Positions 15,879 to 25,869 are shown, counted from the first letter of the stretch. The stretch is DNA of 37,711 nt from Zavarzinella formosa DSM 19928 (GCF_000255705.1 NZ_JH636440.1:325227-362937), one strand, 5' to 3'. Numbers and translations are program-made. The notes: generated from the letters alone by a model not told the origin.

Positions 15879-16788
15879 AGCATTTCCGACGCGGCCTGCG
15901 GTGTCGCTGGTCATCCCCGTTCTCAATGAGCGGGAGAGCCTGCCTGAATTGCACCGGCAAATCTCCATGATGGCGGCGGGCAGCCAGCTCGAAATCGAAA
16001 TCCTGTTTATCGACGATGGCAGCCGGGACGGTTCGTGGGAGGTGGTCAAGAAACTGGCCGCCGAAGACCCGCGTGTCCGGGGGGTTCGGTTTCGCCGCAA
16101 CTTCGCCAAGGCCGCCGCGTTGCAAGCCGGTTTCCAGCGGGTGCGGGGCAAGTTCGTCGTCACACTGGACGCGGACTTGCAGGACGACCCGGCCGAGATC
16201 CCAAACTTCCTGAAACTACTGGAAACAGAATACGATCTCGTCAGCGGTTGGAAAAAAATCCGGCACGACCCGTTTCACAAGGTCATCCCGAGCCGGGTGT
16301 TCAACGGCCTCGTCAGTTGGCTGACCGGCGTGAAACTGCACGATCACAATTGCGGCATGAAGGGCTACCGGGCCGAGGTCTGCCAGGAGATCCGGCTTTA
16401 CGGAGAATTGCACCGTTTTGTGCCGGTGCTGGCCAACGCCCGTGGCTTCCGCGTCGGCGAGCTAGTCATCCACCATCGGCCCCGCCAGTTCGGCCGCTCC
16501 AAGTACGGCCTGCGCCGTTTCCTCCGGGGTTTGTTTGATCTGCTGGCCGTCCGTTACATCGTGACCTATGGCCGCCGCCCGATGCACTGGTACGGCAGTT
16601 GGGCCTTGCTCTTGCTCATCCCCGCCACCGCCGGAATCTTCTGGGAGATTCCCTATTTGGGCCCGCTGACTTATTTTTCGTTGCTGCTCGCCGCCTTGGT
16701 TTATCTGATGGGACTCCAAGCCGAGACACTGGCGGCCTTGCGAACGGACGAGCCGTATTCGATTTCGGAAGAGATTGGATTCGGATAA
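15871..16788 (+). CDS. Family 2 glycosyltransferase, DPM1/undecaprenyl-phosphate type
   Basis: A 305-residue protein starting at the ATG overlapping the upstream stop; a more distant start at 15832 would lie deep inside the upstream gene. GT-A fold motifs are VSLVIPVLNERESL (11-24), FIDDGSRDGSW (46-56) and DADLQDDP (100-107, metal/nucleotide site). NCGMKGYRAEV (about 162-172) and a His/Arg-rich RPRQFGRSKYGLRRF segment follow. Two C-terminal transmembrane helices lie at about 250-270 and 275-295. Such enzymes move a sugar from an NDP-sugar to a polyprenyl phosphate at the cytoplasmic membrane. The partner is the coupled UPF0104 protein. Confidence 0.93.
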   Translation: MNEAFPTRPAVSLVIPVLNERESLPELHRQISMMAAGSQLEIEILFIDDGSRDGSWEVVKKLAAEDPRVRGVRFRRNFAKAAALQAGFQRVRGKFVVTLDADLQDDPAEIPNFLKLLETEYDLVSGWKKIRHDPFHKVIPSRVFNGLVSWLTGVKLHDHNCGMKGYRAEVCQEIRLYGELHRFVPVLANARGFRVGELVIHHRPRQFGRSKYGLRRFLRGLFDLLAVRYIVTYGRRPMHWYGSWALLLLIPATAGIFWEIPYLGPLTYFSLLLAALVYLMGLQAETLAALRTDEPYSISEEIGFG

Positions 16789-16899
16789 GAAAAGACCATT
16801 TTTAGCCACGGATCGAACACGGATGAAACACGGATTCGGACAAAACCCAAATCCATATTCCATCGGATGTGGCAAATTTAGCGCAGCCTCGAACGACTG

Positions 16900-17095
16900 G
16901 TTTTCGCCCCAAGGGGGCGCTCGAAAATAGCCAGGGGCGCAAGCCCCTGGTCAACGACAGCCAAAAATTGAATCCACCCCAACGGGGTGGCACAACGAAC
17001 ATGTGCTGCCCCGTTGGGGCAGAAAACCTTCAAATGGAGGGATTCCAGGGGCTTCCACCCCTGGCTATTTTCGAGCGCCCCCTTGGGGCGAAAAC
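16900..17095. repeat. Complex nested-palindrome repeat element (51-bp arms)
   Basis: Arms 16900-16950 and 17045-17095 are reverse complements over 51 nt with only three to four mismatches. Each arm folds into hairpins by itself: CGCCCC-AAG-GGGGCG at 16905-16919, and CCAGGGGC-GCAA-GCCCCTGG at 16931-16950. The spacer holds two further mutually complementary hairpins (CCACCCC-AAC-GGGGTGG 16974-16990; TGCCCC-GTT-GGGGCA 17007-17021). It occupies almost the whole gap between two convergent genes. It is preceded at 16804-16835 by a CACGGAT-rich tract (ACGGAT at 16810, 16820 and 16830), another common intergenic repeat. Confidence 0.85.
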
Positions 17096-17113
17096 TAACC
17101 AATCGAAATTCAC

Positions 17114-19816
17114 TCACTTCTTCAACGGCTTCCCCTCCGCGTCCACGGCACCCACGGCGATCAGGGTTAGCTTCTCCGGGTTCAAATACTTCGTGGCCAC
17201 GGCCCGCACGTCTTCCGGCGTCACGGCCTCCACGGCTTTGCGATAATCTTCCAGATAGTCGGCCCCGAGTTTGTAGCGGTCAATCGCGTGCAACATGCTG
17301 GCGGCCTGGTCGCAGGTGGTCAGGCTGAAGGCGAGGCTGCCGGTCAGGTATTTCTTGGCGTCTTCCACCTCTTCCTTGCCGGGGAGTTCCTCGCGGATCT
17401 TTTTGATTTCCTTCATGAAGCCATCTTTCACCTCGGCGAATTTGTCCGGGAAGGTGCCGATGTAGCCGGTGAAGGTGCCGGGTTCTTCGCCGGCGTTGTT
17501 GGTGATCGTCGCCCGCACGGTGTAGGCCAATCCCTGCCGATCACGGAGATTGGCGCTGAGGCGATCCGTGAAGCCGGGGCCGGTGCCGAGGACGTTGTCC
17601 ATCACCAAGAGCTTGTAGAAGTCCGGGTCGTTGCGCTTCACGCCAAGCTGGCCGATGAAGACGTGCAGTTGGGCCGCCCCGGCGTCGCTGATGATGGTTT
17701 GCGTGAACTTCTCCGGCGTCGGCAACGGGTGCTGTTCGATCTTCGGCAGTTTGCCGGTTTTCCAGCCCTCGGTCTGCTTCTTGATGAAGGACAGCACCTT
17801 CTCGGTGTCGAAATCGCCGACGACGGCCACGACGGTGTTGTTCGGCACAAACACCTTGCGATGAAACTGCCGCAAGTCCTTGCGGGTCAGGCTTTGAATC
17901 ACCTTCTTGTCGGCCGACGGCCGGCCGAAGGGGTGTTTGCCGTAAATGGAGGTTTTGAACGCCTGCATCCCCCGCTCTTCCGGCTTGTTGTTCTCCTCGG
18001 CCAAAACGGTCAGCAGTTGTTCTTGCTTGGAGGCAAGAGAATCTTTCGGGAATTCGGCGTTCATCAAACAATCAAACAAGACATCCAGTCCGAGTTCGGT
18101 GTCGTCGGCCAGCACCTTCACCGTGCCGCCGGACCCGCCGACGCTGAAACTTCCCCCGACATCGGCCATCAGGGTGGTGATCTTGTCCGCGTCGCGGGTC
18201 TTGGTTCCCTCTTCCATCATTTCGCCCATCAATTGGGCCAGCCCGTTCTTGTCGGCCGGTTCGTACATCCGCACCCGGCCCACCTTGGCATCGATGTAAA
18301 CCATCGGCAGCCGGTGATTTTCCAACAGCATGACCTTCATCCCGTTGGGCAGGGTAACGGTCTTGGCGGCCTTGAGGTCGAATTGTCCGGCCGCGTTGGC
18401 CGGGGCCTTTTGCTGATATTGGCGGCTTGTCTTCGCCTTGGCTTTTTCCTTCTTGGGCTCGGCCTTTGGTTCTTCTTTCACCATCAGCGGAATCGAATCC
18501 ACCACGGCGGGCTTGGCGTCCACCAGATATTGTTTGGCGACCCGTTTCACGTCGGCCGTGCTAACTTTCAGAATCAGCGGCAGATACTCATGCACGAACT
18601 TCATGTCGTTCGTCAGCACGCCGCGGGCGATGGTGTCCCCGAGTTCGTGAATGCTTTCGTGGGCGAAGATATGCTTGGCCAAGATGCTTCGCTTGACGCG
18701 GTTGAGTTCGGCGTCCGTTGGTCCCTCGTCGGCGAGTTTCTTCAATTCTTCCAGGATGGCCGTTTCCACGGGCCGCATGTCGCTCTTGAAGAGTTCAATC
18801 TGAAAGCTCATCCAACCGGGGTAGCGCCCGGAGACATGCGACACGTCCACGCCGTTACAGGTGCCGTCGGTTTCGATGAGACGCTTTTGCAATCGGCAGA
18901 TCTTCCCTTCGCCGAGGATCAGAGTGATGACATCCAGCACCGGGGAATCGTCGTGTGTTTCCGTCACGGTGTTGAAGCCCATCAACATCCGGGGGGTCTC
19001 GAACCGGCTGGTCATCTTTTCGCGGGCGACTTCTTTGCGGGGCTCCGTCTTGGGGATCGGCTTGCGGGGGGGAAGGTCCCCCTTGGGGATCGGGCCAAAC
19101 TTCGCCCGGATCAAATCCATTGCCTCTTTTTCGTCAAAGCCACCGGCGATGATGAGAACAGCGTTATTCGGGTGATACCAACGGTCATAATGCTTTTTGA
19201 TCACATCGGCGGTCGCCGCCCGCACGTGGGCCTTGTCCCCGATCACCGGGTGGCCGTAGGGTGTCTTGTCCCCGTACAAGGGTCTTAGCATTAGTTTGTT
19301 TTCGAGCTCCCAGGGCTGGTCTTCGTTGCCGTCGAGTTCGGAGATGACGGCCCCTTTTTCCTGCTCGAATTCGTGCTTTTCGTCGATGCGAAGATTGCGC
19401 ATGCGATCCGCTTCGATGTCAAGCGCCCCCTTCCAGCGGTCGGCGGCGAAATCGAAGTGGAACATGGTCATGTCTTCGCTGGTCCACGCATTGTTTCTGC
19501 CGCCGTTGCGCTGCGTGACCCGGTCAATGTCCCCCGGCTTCAGTTTGTCGGTTCCCTTGAACATGAGGTGTTCGAGGTAGTGGGAAAGGCCGGTCTGGGT
19601 GAGTTCCTCATCGGCCGAGCCGACCAAATAGCCCACCATCGTGGTGACCACCGGCGAACCGGGCACCGGCTTGAGATAGACGCGCAGGCCGTTGGGAAGT
19701 GTTTCCTGTTTCACGCCCTCATAGAGCGACTGGGCTGTTTTGAGGATACGTTGATCGTCGGCCTGGGCCGTCCCGATGAACGCCAGACACGCAACCAACA
19801 CGAACCGGATGGACAT
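17114..19816 (-). CDS. M16 family zinc metallopeptidase, fused two-domain form
   Basis: A 900-residue protein with a signal peptide (MSIRFVLVACLAFIGTAQA). The N-terminal M16 unit carries the inverted zinc motif HYLEH at residues 79-83, and the third ligand is Glu160 in GAVISELDGNEDQPWE, about 77 residues on. A Lys/Ala-rich linker near residues 445-465 leads to a second M16 unit (TVLPN-like start PNGMKVMLLENHRLPMVYID near 487) that lacks HxxEH, as expected for the inactive half. A partner half-clamp is built in, so it resembles pitrilysin/insulinase-like single-chain peptidases. It probably degrades peptides in the periplasm. It is divergent from the PSD1 gene. Confidence 0.93.
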   Translation of the reverse strand: MSIRFVLVACLAFIGTAQADDQRILKTAQSLYEGVKQETLPNGLRVYLKPVPGSPVVTTMVGYLVGSADEELTQTGLSHYLEHLMFKGTDKLKPGDIDRVTQRNGGRNNAWTSEDMTMFHFDFAADRWKGALDIEADRMRNLRIDEKHEFEQEKGAVISELDGNEDQPWELENKLMLRPLYGDKTPYGHPVIGDKAHVRAATADVIKKHYDRWYHPNNAVLIIAGGFDEKEAMDLIRAKFGPIPKGDLPPRKPIPKTEPRKEVAREKMTSRFETPRMLMGFNTVTETHDDSPVLDVITLILGEGKICRLQKRLIETDGTCNGVDVSHVSGRYPGWMSFQIELFKSDMRPVETAILEELKKLADEGPTDAELNRVKRSILAKHIFAHESIHELGDTIARGVLTNDMKFVHEYLPLILKVSTADVKRVAKQYLVDAKPAVVDSIPLMVKEEPKAEPKKEKAKAKTSRQYQQKAPANAAGQFDLKAAKTVTLPNGMKVMLLENHRLPMVYIDAKVGRVRMYEPADKNGLAQLMGEMMEEGTKTRDADKITTLMADVGGSFSVGGSGGTVKVLADDTELGLDVLFDCLMNAEFPKDSLASKQEQLLTVLAEENNKPEERGMQAFKTSIYGKHPFGRPSADKKVIQSLTRKDLRQFHRKVFVPNNTVVAVVGDFDTEKVLSFIKKQTEGWKTGKLPKIEQHPLPTPEKFTQTIISDAGAAQLHVFIGQLGVKRNDPDFYKLLVMDNVLGTGPGFTDRLSANLRDRQGLAYTVRATITNNAGEEPGTFTGYIGTFPDKFAEVKDGFMKEIKKIREELPGKEEVEDAKKYLTGSLAFSLTTCDQAASMLHAIDRYKLGADYLEDYRKAVEAVTPEDVRAVATKYLNPEKLTLIAVGAVDAEGKPLKK

Positions 19817-20255
19817 GTGGAAAATCCTTCCCGCGAGAACATGTGCACGGTCGGCCCGTGGAGAGGGCGGGCCATGAAAAAGTCTTCGTTAGTGTACGCC
19901 GGAGATTGGTCGGCGGGGAAGGGGAAATACATCGGCCGATCCGCAGTCCGGACGCTTCCACTAAGGGAGGCATCCCGAGGCGAACCGGCCGAGGGGGGAA
20001 GGAAGGATAACAGGGCCATCCCTGTCATGATTGTTCATCGGTCAACGCGAGACGAAACCATCCACGCCAAATGTGATTTTCCGCAGGCATTTCACAATCA
20101 AAGGACGGACTTGCCGGATATGCGGGATGTCCCGTGGCGCCCGATTTTCGCTCGATCAATCCGGGGTAAGGATATTTCACCGTTTCTTCGAGAGATTCTT
20201 CCGGGTAGAATAACGGAACCTGCCCCAACCTCTTCTGTCGGCGGAGCCTTACCAA
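19817..20255. other. Divergent intergenic region (M16 peptidase / PSD1 gene)
   Basis: About 440 nt without a supported gene. It must contain promoters for both flanking genes, although I see no convincing hexamer pair. A perfect small palindrome ACAGGG-CCAT-CCCTGT lies at 20010-20025, near the middle, and could be an operator or a hairpin. Confidence 0.5.
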
Positions 20256-22721
20256 ATGACTTTGCGGACCCGCCTCCTCGCGGCGGTCGTCGGCCTCATG
20301 GCCACGACAACCCACGCCGGGGAGGGCAAGCCCCTCGCCTACGGCCGGGATATCCGGCCAATTCTCTCGGAAAACTGTTTCTTCTGTCACGGCCAAGATC
20401 CCAACCAACGCAAGGGGGACGTGCGCCTCGACACCGCCGAGGGACAGAAGGCTGTTCTCAAAGCCGGGAAGCCTGCCGAGAGCGAATTGGTAAAGCGTAT
20501 CCTCTCCGAAAAGCCCGGCGAACAGATGCCACCGCCGAAATCGAACCGGCACCTGTCGGCCGAGCAGAAGGAAACGCTGCGCCGCTGGGTGGCCGAGGGG
20601 GCGAAGTTCGAGGGGCATTGGGCCTATCAGCCGATCCAACGCCCGGCCGTGCCGGCGATGGACGGGATCAAGAATCCGATTGACGCTTTCATCCGGGCCA
20701 AGCTCAAAGAGCGCAACATCCCCCCCGCCCCGGAGGCTGACCGGATTACGCTGATTCGCCGGATCACCTATGATCTGACTGGCCTGCCCCCCACTCCGGC
20801 CGAGGCTGATGCCTTCGCCGCCGATCAATCGCTGGATGCCTACGAAAAGCTCGTGGACCGGCTGATGAAGTCGCCGCAATATGGGGAGCGGATGGCCTTG
20901 CCGTGGCTGGATGCCGCCCGCTATGCGGATTCCAACGGCTTCCAGCAGGACGGCGATACCTTCCAATGGGTCTGGCGCGATTGGGTGGTGAAAGCCCTCA
21001 ACGACAACAAACCATTCAATGAATTTACAATTGAACAACTGGCCGGGGATCTGCTTCCGAACGCCACCCGCGAGCAGAAAATCGCCACCGCCTTCAACCG
21101 CAATCACTTGGTCAACGGCGAAGGAGGCGCCATCCCAGAGGAACAACGCTTCAACATCCTCTTTGATCGCGTGGATGTGACCGCCACCAACTGGCTCGGC
21201 CTCACGATGGCCTGCGCCCAATGCCACGACCACAAATACGACCCGCTGACCCAGAAGGATTATTACAGCCTGCTCGCCGCCTTCAACAATGTCAGCGAGA
21301 GCGGCACCGCCGGCCGGCAATCTTCCCACAAGCGAGTCAGCCCGCCGTTCATCGACGCCGGTTCCCCCGAGGAAACCGCCAAACTAGCCGAACTGGAGAA
21401 GAAGACCGCCAACTTGAAGGCCAAGCATGCCGAGGCCCAAAAGACTTGGGAAGCGGCCGTCGCCAAGGATGAAAAGTTCGACAAGACGATCCGCGATCTG
21501 GTGTTAAACAAAGACCCGAAGGCCAAAGCCGACCGGGACGCGAAGTTGAAGAAACACTTCGACGAAAAGATTGAGCCGAAAAAGGTGGCCGAGATCGCCG
21601 CCGCCGACAAGGCCGCGAACGATTATCGCAGCGAGGAACTGCCGAAGGTCATGGTGATGGCCGACGACCGGCCGCGAGAATCGAACATCTTGGATCGCGG
21701 CGAATACCTCAAGAAGAAAGAGAAGGTGACGACCGATGTCCCCGCCTTCTTGCCGCCGTTGCCGAAGGATGCTCCCAAGAACCGGCTTGGGCTTGCCAAG
21801 TGGCTCGTCTCTCCGGAGAACCCGCTGACGGCCCGCGTCGCCGCCAACCGTTACTGGCAAACATTCTTCGGCCAGGGCTTGGTGAAGACCGTCGAAGACC
21901 TCGGCGTGCAAAGCGAATTGCCGGAACATCAAGCCCTGCTCGACTGGCTCGCGGCCGAGTTCCGCGAGAGAGGCTGGGACATGAAGGCGATGGTTCGCCT
22001 GATCGTCACCAGCGCCACTTACAAGCAATCGAGCAAGATCACGCCGGACCAAATGAAAGCCGACCCGGAGAACAAGCTGTTCTCCCGCGGGGCGCGTTTC
22101 CGCCTCCCCTCCATGTTCCTCCGGGACACGGTGTTGGCCGCCAGCGGGTTGCTCGATCACCGGGTTGGCGGCAAGCCGGTTTATCCCTACCAACCCGATG
22201 GCATCTGGGAAACGCTCGCCATCACCAAAGAACGGGACTTCACCTATCCGATGTCCAAAGGGAGCGATCTCTATCGGCGTAGCCTGTACACTTTCTGGCG
22301 CCGAACGGTCGGCCCGGCGAACATGTTCGACGCCTCCAGCCGGCAGGCGTGCAAGGTGCGCCCGAATCTGACCAACACCCCGTTGCACGCGCTGACCACG
22401 CTCAACGACATCACTTGGACGGAAGCCGCCCGCGTACTGGCCGAGAAGACGTTGAAACAACCCGGAGATGTGGACCAACGCCTGATCTCCGCATTCCGGT
22501 CGTTGCTCATTCGCCAGCCCCGCCCGGCCGAACTATCGGTGCTGAAGCGGGTGCTGGAGCAACAACGGGACCACTTCAAGAAAGACCCGGCGGCCGCCGC
22601 CAAAGTGGTGTCAATCGGGCAGGCTCCCCGCGACGCCAAACTGGATGTCGCGGATCATGCCGCTTGGTCGGCCGTTTGTCTGGCGTTGTTCAACCTTGAT
22701 GAAACCCTGACGCGGGAGTGA
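20256..22721 (+). CDS. PSD1 / planctomycete cytochrome c protein with DUF1549 and DUF1553
   Basis: An 821-residue exported protein. After a signal peptide (residues 1-22) comes a planctomycete cytochrome C domain: LSENCFFCHGQDP, haem motif CFFCH at 41-45, with MPPPKSNRHLS near 90. DUF1549 follows (FIRAKLKERNIPPAPEAD near 148, through WLDAARYADSNGF near 216) with a second CxxCH, CAQCH at 320-324 (ACAQCHDHKYDPLTQKDYY). A Lys/Ala-rich helical insert lies at about 370-450. DUF1553 closes the chain (PENPLTARVAANRYWQTFFG near 527; PNLTNTPLHALTTLNDITW near 702). The DUF1501 gene starts 4 nt after its stop, which is the canonical planctomycete pair. Its function is unproven. Periplasmic polymer degradation coupled to electron transfer is the usual hypothesis. 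Confidence 0.95.
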   Translation: MTLRTRLLAAVVGLMATTTHAGEGKPLAYGRDIRPILSENCFFCHGQDPNQRKGDVRLDTAEGQKAVLKAGKPAESELVKRILSEKPGEQMPPPKSNRHLSAEQKETLRRWVAEGAKFEGHWAYQPIQRPAVPAMDGIKNPIDAFIRAKLKERNIPPAPEADRITLIRRITYDLTGLPPTPAEADAFAADQSLDAYEKLVDRLMKSPQYGERMALPWLDAARYADSNGFQQDGDTFQWVWRDWVVKALNDNKPFNEFTIEQLAGDLLPNATREQKIATAFNRNHLVNGEGGAIPEEQRFNILFDRVDVTATNWLGLTMACAQCHDHKYDPLTQKDYYSLLAAFNNVSESGTAGRQSSHKRVSPPFIDAGSPEETAKLAELEKKTANLKAKHAEAQKTWEAAVAKDEKFDKTIRDLVLNKDPKAKADRDAKLKKHFDEKIEPKKVAEIAAADKAANDYRSEELPKVMVMADDRPRESNILDRGEYLKKKEKVTTDVPAFLPPLPKDAPKNRLGLAKWLVSPENPLTARVAANRYWQTFFGQGLVKTVEDLGVQSELPEHQALLDWLAAEFRERGWDMKAMVRLIVTSATYKQSSKITPDQMKADPENKLFSRGARFRLPSMFLRDTVLAASGLLDHRVGGKPVYPYQPDGIWETLAITKERDFTYPMSKGSDLYRRSLYTFWRRTVGPANMFDASSRQACKVRPNLTNTPLHALTTLNDITWTEAARVLAEKTLKQPGDVDQRLISAFRSLLIRQPRPAELSVLKRVLEQQRDHFKKDPAAAAKVVSIGQAPRDAKLDVADHAAWSAVCLALFNLDETLTRE

Positions 22722-22725
22722 CCCC

Positions 22726-24195
22726 ATGTTCAACGATCTGATTCGGGCGAATGCGGAGCGCGTCACCCGCCGACAAATGTTCGGAAAGACGGCCTCCGGC
22801 CTCGGCGTCGCCGCGTTGGCCTCCATGCTCGGCGAGGAAGCACGGGCGGCCGAGAAGACGGCGAAACCCCTCGGGCAACCGGGGCTGCCGGGGCTGCCAC
22901 ACTTTGCCCCGAAGGCGAAGCGGGTGGTCTATCTCTGGCAGGGGGGAGCGCCGTCGCACGTCGATCTATACGACCCCAAGCCGGTGATGGAAAAGCACAA
23001 GATGCAGGATCTCCCCGAGAGTATCCGGGGGACGACGCGGCTTTCCACCATGACCGCCGGTTACAAAAAATGGCCGGTGGTGCCCGCCATCAAGCCGCAC
23101 AAGAAATACGGCAAATCGGGCCTCGAATTCAGTTCGATGCTCCCGTTCACCGGCGAAATTGCCGATGAGATTTGTCTCGTCCGGTCAATGCACACCGAGG
23201 CGGTGAACCATGCCCCCGGCGTGACCTTCTTCCTCACCGGGGCGCAAGTGCCCGGTCGGCCGAGCATGGGGGCATGGACGACTTACGGCCTCGGCAACGA
23301 AGCCAGCGATCTCCCCGCCTTCGTGGTGATGACCTCCTCCGACCGTGGCAAAACCTGCGGCCAGTTGTTCTTCGATTACTACTGGGGCAGCGGCTTCCTG
23401 CCGAGCAAATACCAAGGCGTGCGCTTCCGGGCCAGCGGCGACCCGGTGCCGTACCTGAACAACCCCGAGGGAGTGAGCCGGGATGCCCGCCGCAACCTGC
23501 TCGACGGCATCCAAGAACTGAACCGCCAACACTTGGCCGAATATGGCGACCCGGAGACGGATACCCGCATCTCGCAATATGAGATGGCTTTCAAGATGCA
23601 AATGAGCGTGCCGGGCCTGCTGGATTTCTCCAACGAAACCAAGCAAGCCATCGACGCCTACGGCCCCCAAGTGAACACCCCCGGCAGTTTCGCCCGCAAC
23701 TGCCTGATCGCCCGCCGCCTCCTCGAACGCGGTGTGCGCTTCGTGCAACTGATGCACAGCGGTTGGGACCAGCACTCCAACCTGTTCACCCAGTTGGAGG
23801 AACAGTGCAAGGACACTGACCAACCCTCGGCCGCCTTGGTGAAAGACCTGAAACGCCTCGGCCTGCTCGATGACACGCTGGTGATCTGGGGCGGCGAGTT
23901 CGGCCGCACGCCCTTCGGCCAAGGCCCCGCCGAAAAACCCATCGGCCGCGACCACTTCGGCCGGGCCTTTAGCCTCTGGATGGCCGGCGGCGGCGTCAAA
24001 GGGGGCCACGTTGTCGGCGAGACGGACGACTTCGCCTGGAACATCACCAAAGACCCAGTGCATGTCCACGATCATCAGGCGACCATTATGCACCTGCTCG
24101 GCATCGACCACGAAAAACTAACCTTCCGCTATCAAGGCCGCCAATTCCGGCTGACGGATGTTCACGGCAAAGTGGTGAAAGGTGTTTTGGCGTAG
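22726..24195 (+). CDS. DUF1501 family protein, partner of PSD1
   Basis: A 489-residue DUF1501 protein. The N-terminus has a Tat-like segment (VTRRQMFGKTASGLGVAALASM). Family blocks are VVYLWQGGAPSHVDLYDPKP (about 68-87), HAPGVTFFLTGAQ (about 162), LMHSGWDQHSNL (about 344), VIWGGEFGRTPF (about 387) and GRDHFGRAFSLWMAGGGVKGG (about 406). It ends with the diagnostic tail DVHGKVVKGVLA. It sits 4 nt after the PSD1 gene, so the two are cotranscribed and probably coupled. A diverged copy of the last 12 codons reappears at 27187-27222. Confidence 0.95.
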   Translation: MFNDLIRANAERVTRRQMFGKTASGLGVAALASMLGEEARAAEKTAKPLGQPGLPGLPHFAPKAKRVVYLWQGGAPSHVDLYDPKPVMEKHKMQDLPESIRGTTRLSTMTAGYKKWPVVPAIKPHKKYGKSGLEFSSMLPFTGEIADEICLVRSMHTEAVNHAPGVTFFLTGAQVPGRPSMGAWTTYGLGNEASDLPAFVVMTSSDRGKTCGQLFFDYYWGSGFLPSKYQGVRFRASGDPVPYLNNPEGVSRDARRNLLDGIQELNRQHLAEYGDPETDTRISQYEMAFKMQMSVPGLLDFSNETKQAIDAYGPQVNTPGSFARNCLIARRLLERGVRFVQLMHSGWDQHSNLFTQLEEQCKDTDQPSAALVKDLKRLGLLDDTLVIWGGEFGRTPFGQGPAEKPIGRDHFGRAFSLWMAGGGVKGGHVVGETDDFAWNITKDPVHVHDHQATIMHLLGIDHEKLTFRYQGRQFRLTDVHGKVVKGVLA

Positions 24196-24329
24196 AGACA
24201 AACCGGGCTGGCCGTCTGCGAATCCTCAATGCTCGCACAACTGATTCTGCTTTACTTCAGACGGTCAGACTGTTAGTCATATGTGAGGAACAGACTTGAC
24301 CCGCCATCCCATTTCATCGGGATATTGCC

Positions 24330-25832
24330 ATGCCCATTGAATTTCGCTGCCCGAATTGCGAAACCGCGTACCGGATCAACGCCGCAAGCGCGGGCAAAGA
24401 GATTATGTGCAAGAAGTGTCCGACGTTTGTGAATGTGCCGCTACGCTCTGATCCGGTGGCGGCCCAGAAACTCGGGCCGTTCATCCCATCCGGCCGGCAG
24501 ACGCCTGCATCGCCCGAACCTTCGGTTGCTCATCAAGAGCCGCCTCGCCGCGGGACAATCATTGCGGAACTGCTTCCGGAGCCTCGGCAAGCATCATCTC
24601 CGGCGGCCCGGGCCGCGCCGCCGCAACACATTCGGTCTGAAGGACTTTCATCTCCGCCGCCTGTTCGGAAAAATTCACGCCTCATCCCCGTCACGGTTGC
24701 CGCCATGATTCTCGTCACGGCCAGCGGGGGCGGCCTTGCCTACTGGCTTGTCACACGCCCCAAACCGGGCGGGGACACGGCCGTGGCTGATCGCGGCAAG
24801 CCAAGCGAAGACGGGCGAAAGCGAATCGAGATCATCGATCCGGACGAACCCAAACCGGCCGTCAAAGATGAGCCAGTCACCAAGCCGGCACAACCGACGG
24901 AAGCGGCCACTCTCCCCAAAATGGCGCATCGGCCTTTGGGCAAAGACAAGCCAGCCAACCCGGTTGAGAATAACGACGCCCGGCCGGAAACACCCGTGGC
25001 CAAAAAGCCCAAGCCAGACATGCCGCTACCCGCCGAACTCGCCGGCTTGGCTGAAAAGCTTCGCCACAAGGACGCCAAGGTAAAAATCGCCGCGTTGGAA
25101 GCCTTGGCCCAAAAGGGCGAAGCGGCCGAACCTGCCGCGACCGCCGTTTGCAATTGCCTGATCGAAGATTCAGAAGAGATCACCAAGGCCGCCTTGAGAG
25201 CCATTGAAAAGATTCATCCAAAGATCTATCCGCTGGTGGCTTCAATGGTCCTCGACCCCACAGTGAGAGATCGCAGCAATTCGGTTAAGAAACTCGGTCT
25301 ACTTGGCAAGGAAGCAAAGTGTGTGCAAAATTTCCTCATTCACCGAATGTCTCATGAAATCAAGGACTTCATCGCCAACTATATGAGCGAAGGCGCTTCG
25401 TTCAGATTGGACCCTGATAGGGCCAAAAACTATCTATTTTCCATTGAAGTTTTCGCGGCGATCCAGATGATTGATGAGTCAAATGAAGCGGCGTTTGATT
25501 GCCTCATCAAATATCTTGAATTGGAACAATTGGCAAAGGTGGAATATCCGGAGGCCGCTCCGTGGCGTGGCATTTTGCAATGGGAACCCGCAACAAAACT
25601 TGCCGATGATTGGGCTGGTCAACGCAAAGAGCGAGTCAAAAAATTAATCGCCGCGATTGAATCTGAAATCAAAACGGGTCCTTATGTTCTCGTTTCCCTG
25701 GCCTTGGTCAAGAGGCACCCACAAGAATCAAAACACTTGGCCGAACGTATCAAAGATCTCAAGCTATCCACGTATCCGCAGATCCGGGACGCCGCCAAAC
25801 AGGCTCTCGATGCCATCGAAGCCGACATGTGA
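24330..25832 (+). CDS. MJ0042-type zinc-ribbon membrane protein with HEAT-like C-terminus
   Basis: A 500-residue protein. The N-terminal zinc ribbon has Cys7, Cys10, Cys27 and Cys30 (RCPNCETAYRINAASAGKEIMCKKC), the MJ0042 type common in planctomycetes. A Pro/Ala-rich disordered linker leads to one transmembrane helix at about 119-141 (PVTVAAMILVTASGGGLAYW). A second Lys/Pro-rich disordered stretch follows to residue 230, then HEAT-like helical repeats (LRHKDAKVKIAALEALAQKG near 245; SEEITKAALRAIEKIHP near 282). The ribbon would be cytoplasmic and the helical repeats outside the membrane. The role is unknown. It is followed 37 nt later by another zinc-ribbon protein of the same layout. Confidence 0.85.
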   Translation: MPIEFRCPNCETAYRINAASAGKEIMCKKCPTFVNVPLRSDPVAAQKLGPFIPSGRQTPASPEPSVAHQEPPRRGTIIAELLPEPRQASSPAARAAPPQHIRSEGLSSPPPVRKNSRLIPVTVAAMILVTASGGGLAYWLVTRPKPGGDTAVADRGKPSEDGRKRIEIIDPDEPKPAVKDEPVTKPAQPTEAATLPKMAHRPLGKDKPANPVENNDARPETPVAKKPKPDMPLPAELAGLAEKLRHKDAKVKIAALEALAQKGEAAEPAATAVCNCLIEDSEEITKAALRAIEKIHPKIYPLVASMVLDPTVRDRSNSVKKLGLLGKEAKCVQNFLIHRMSHEIKDFIANYMSEGASFRLDPDRAKNYLFSIEVFAAIQMIDESNEAAFDCLIKYLELEQLAKVEYPEAAPWRGILQWEPATKLADDWAGQRKERVKKLIAAIESEIKTGPYVLVSLALVKRHPQESKHLAERIKDLKLSTYPQIRDAAKQALDAIEADM

Positions 25833-25869
25833 TTCTTTTGCTTTTTCCGCGCCCGCGTGAGATGTTCTC

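Noticed and set aside
17288-19288. 666-codon plus-strand open frame
   Set aside because: Antisense to the M16 peptidase, which has its HxxEH motif and signal peptide. The opposite translation has no recognisable domain.
19373-20683. 436-codon plus-strand open frame across the divergent region
   Set aside because: It runs from inside the M16 gene, antisense, into the PSD1 gene out of frame. No ribosome binding site or family similarity.
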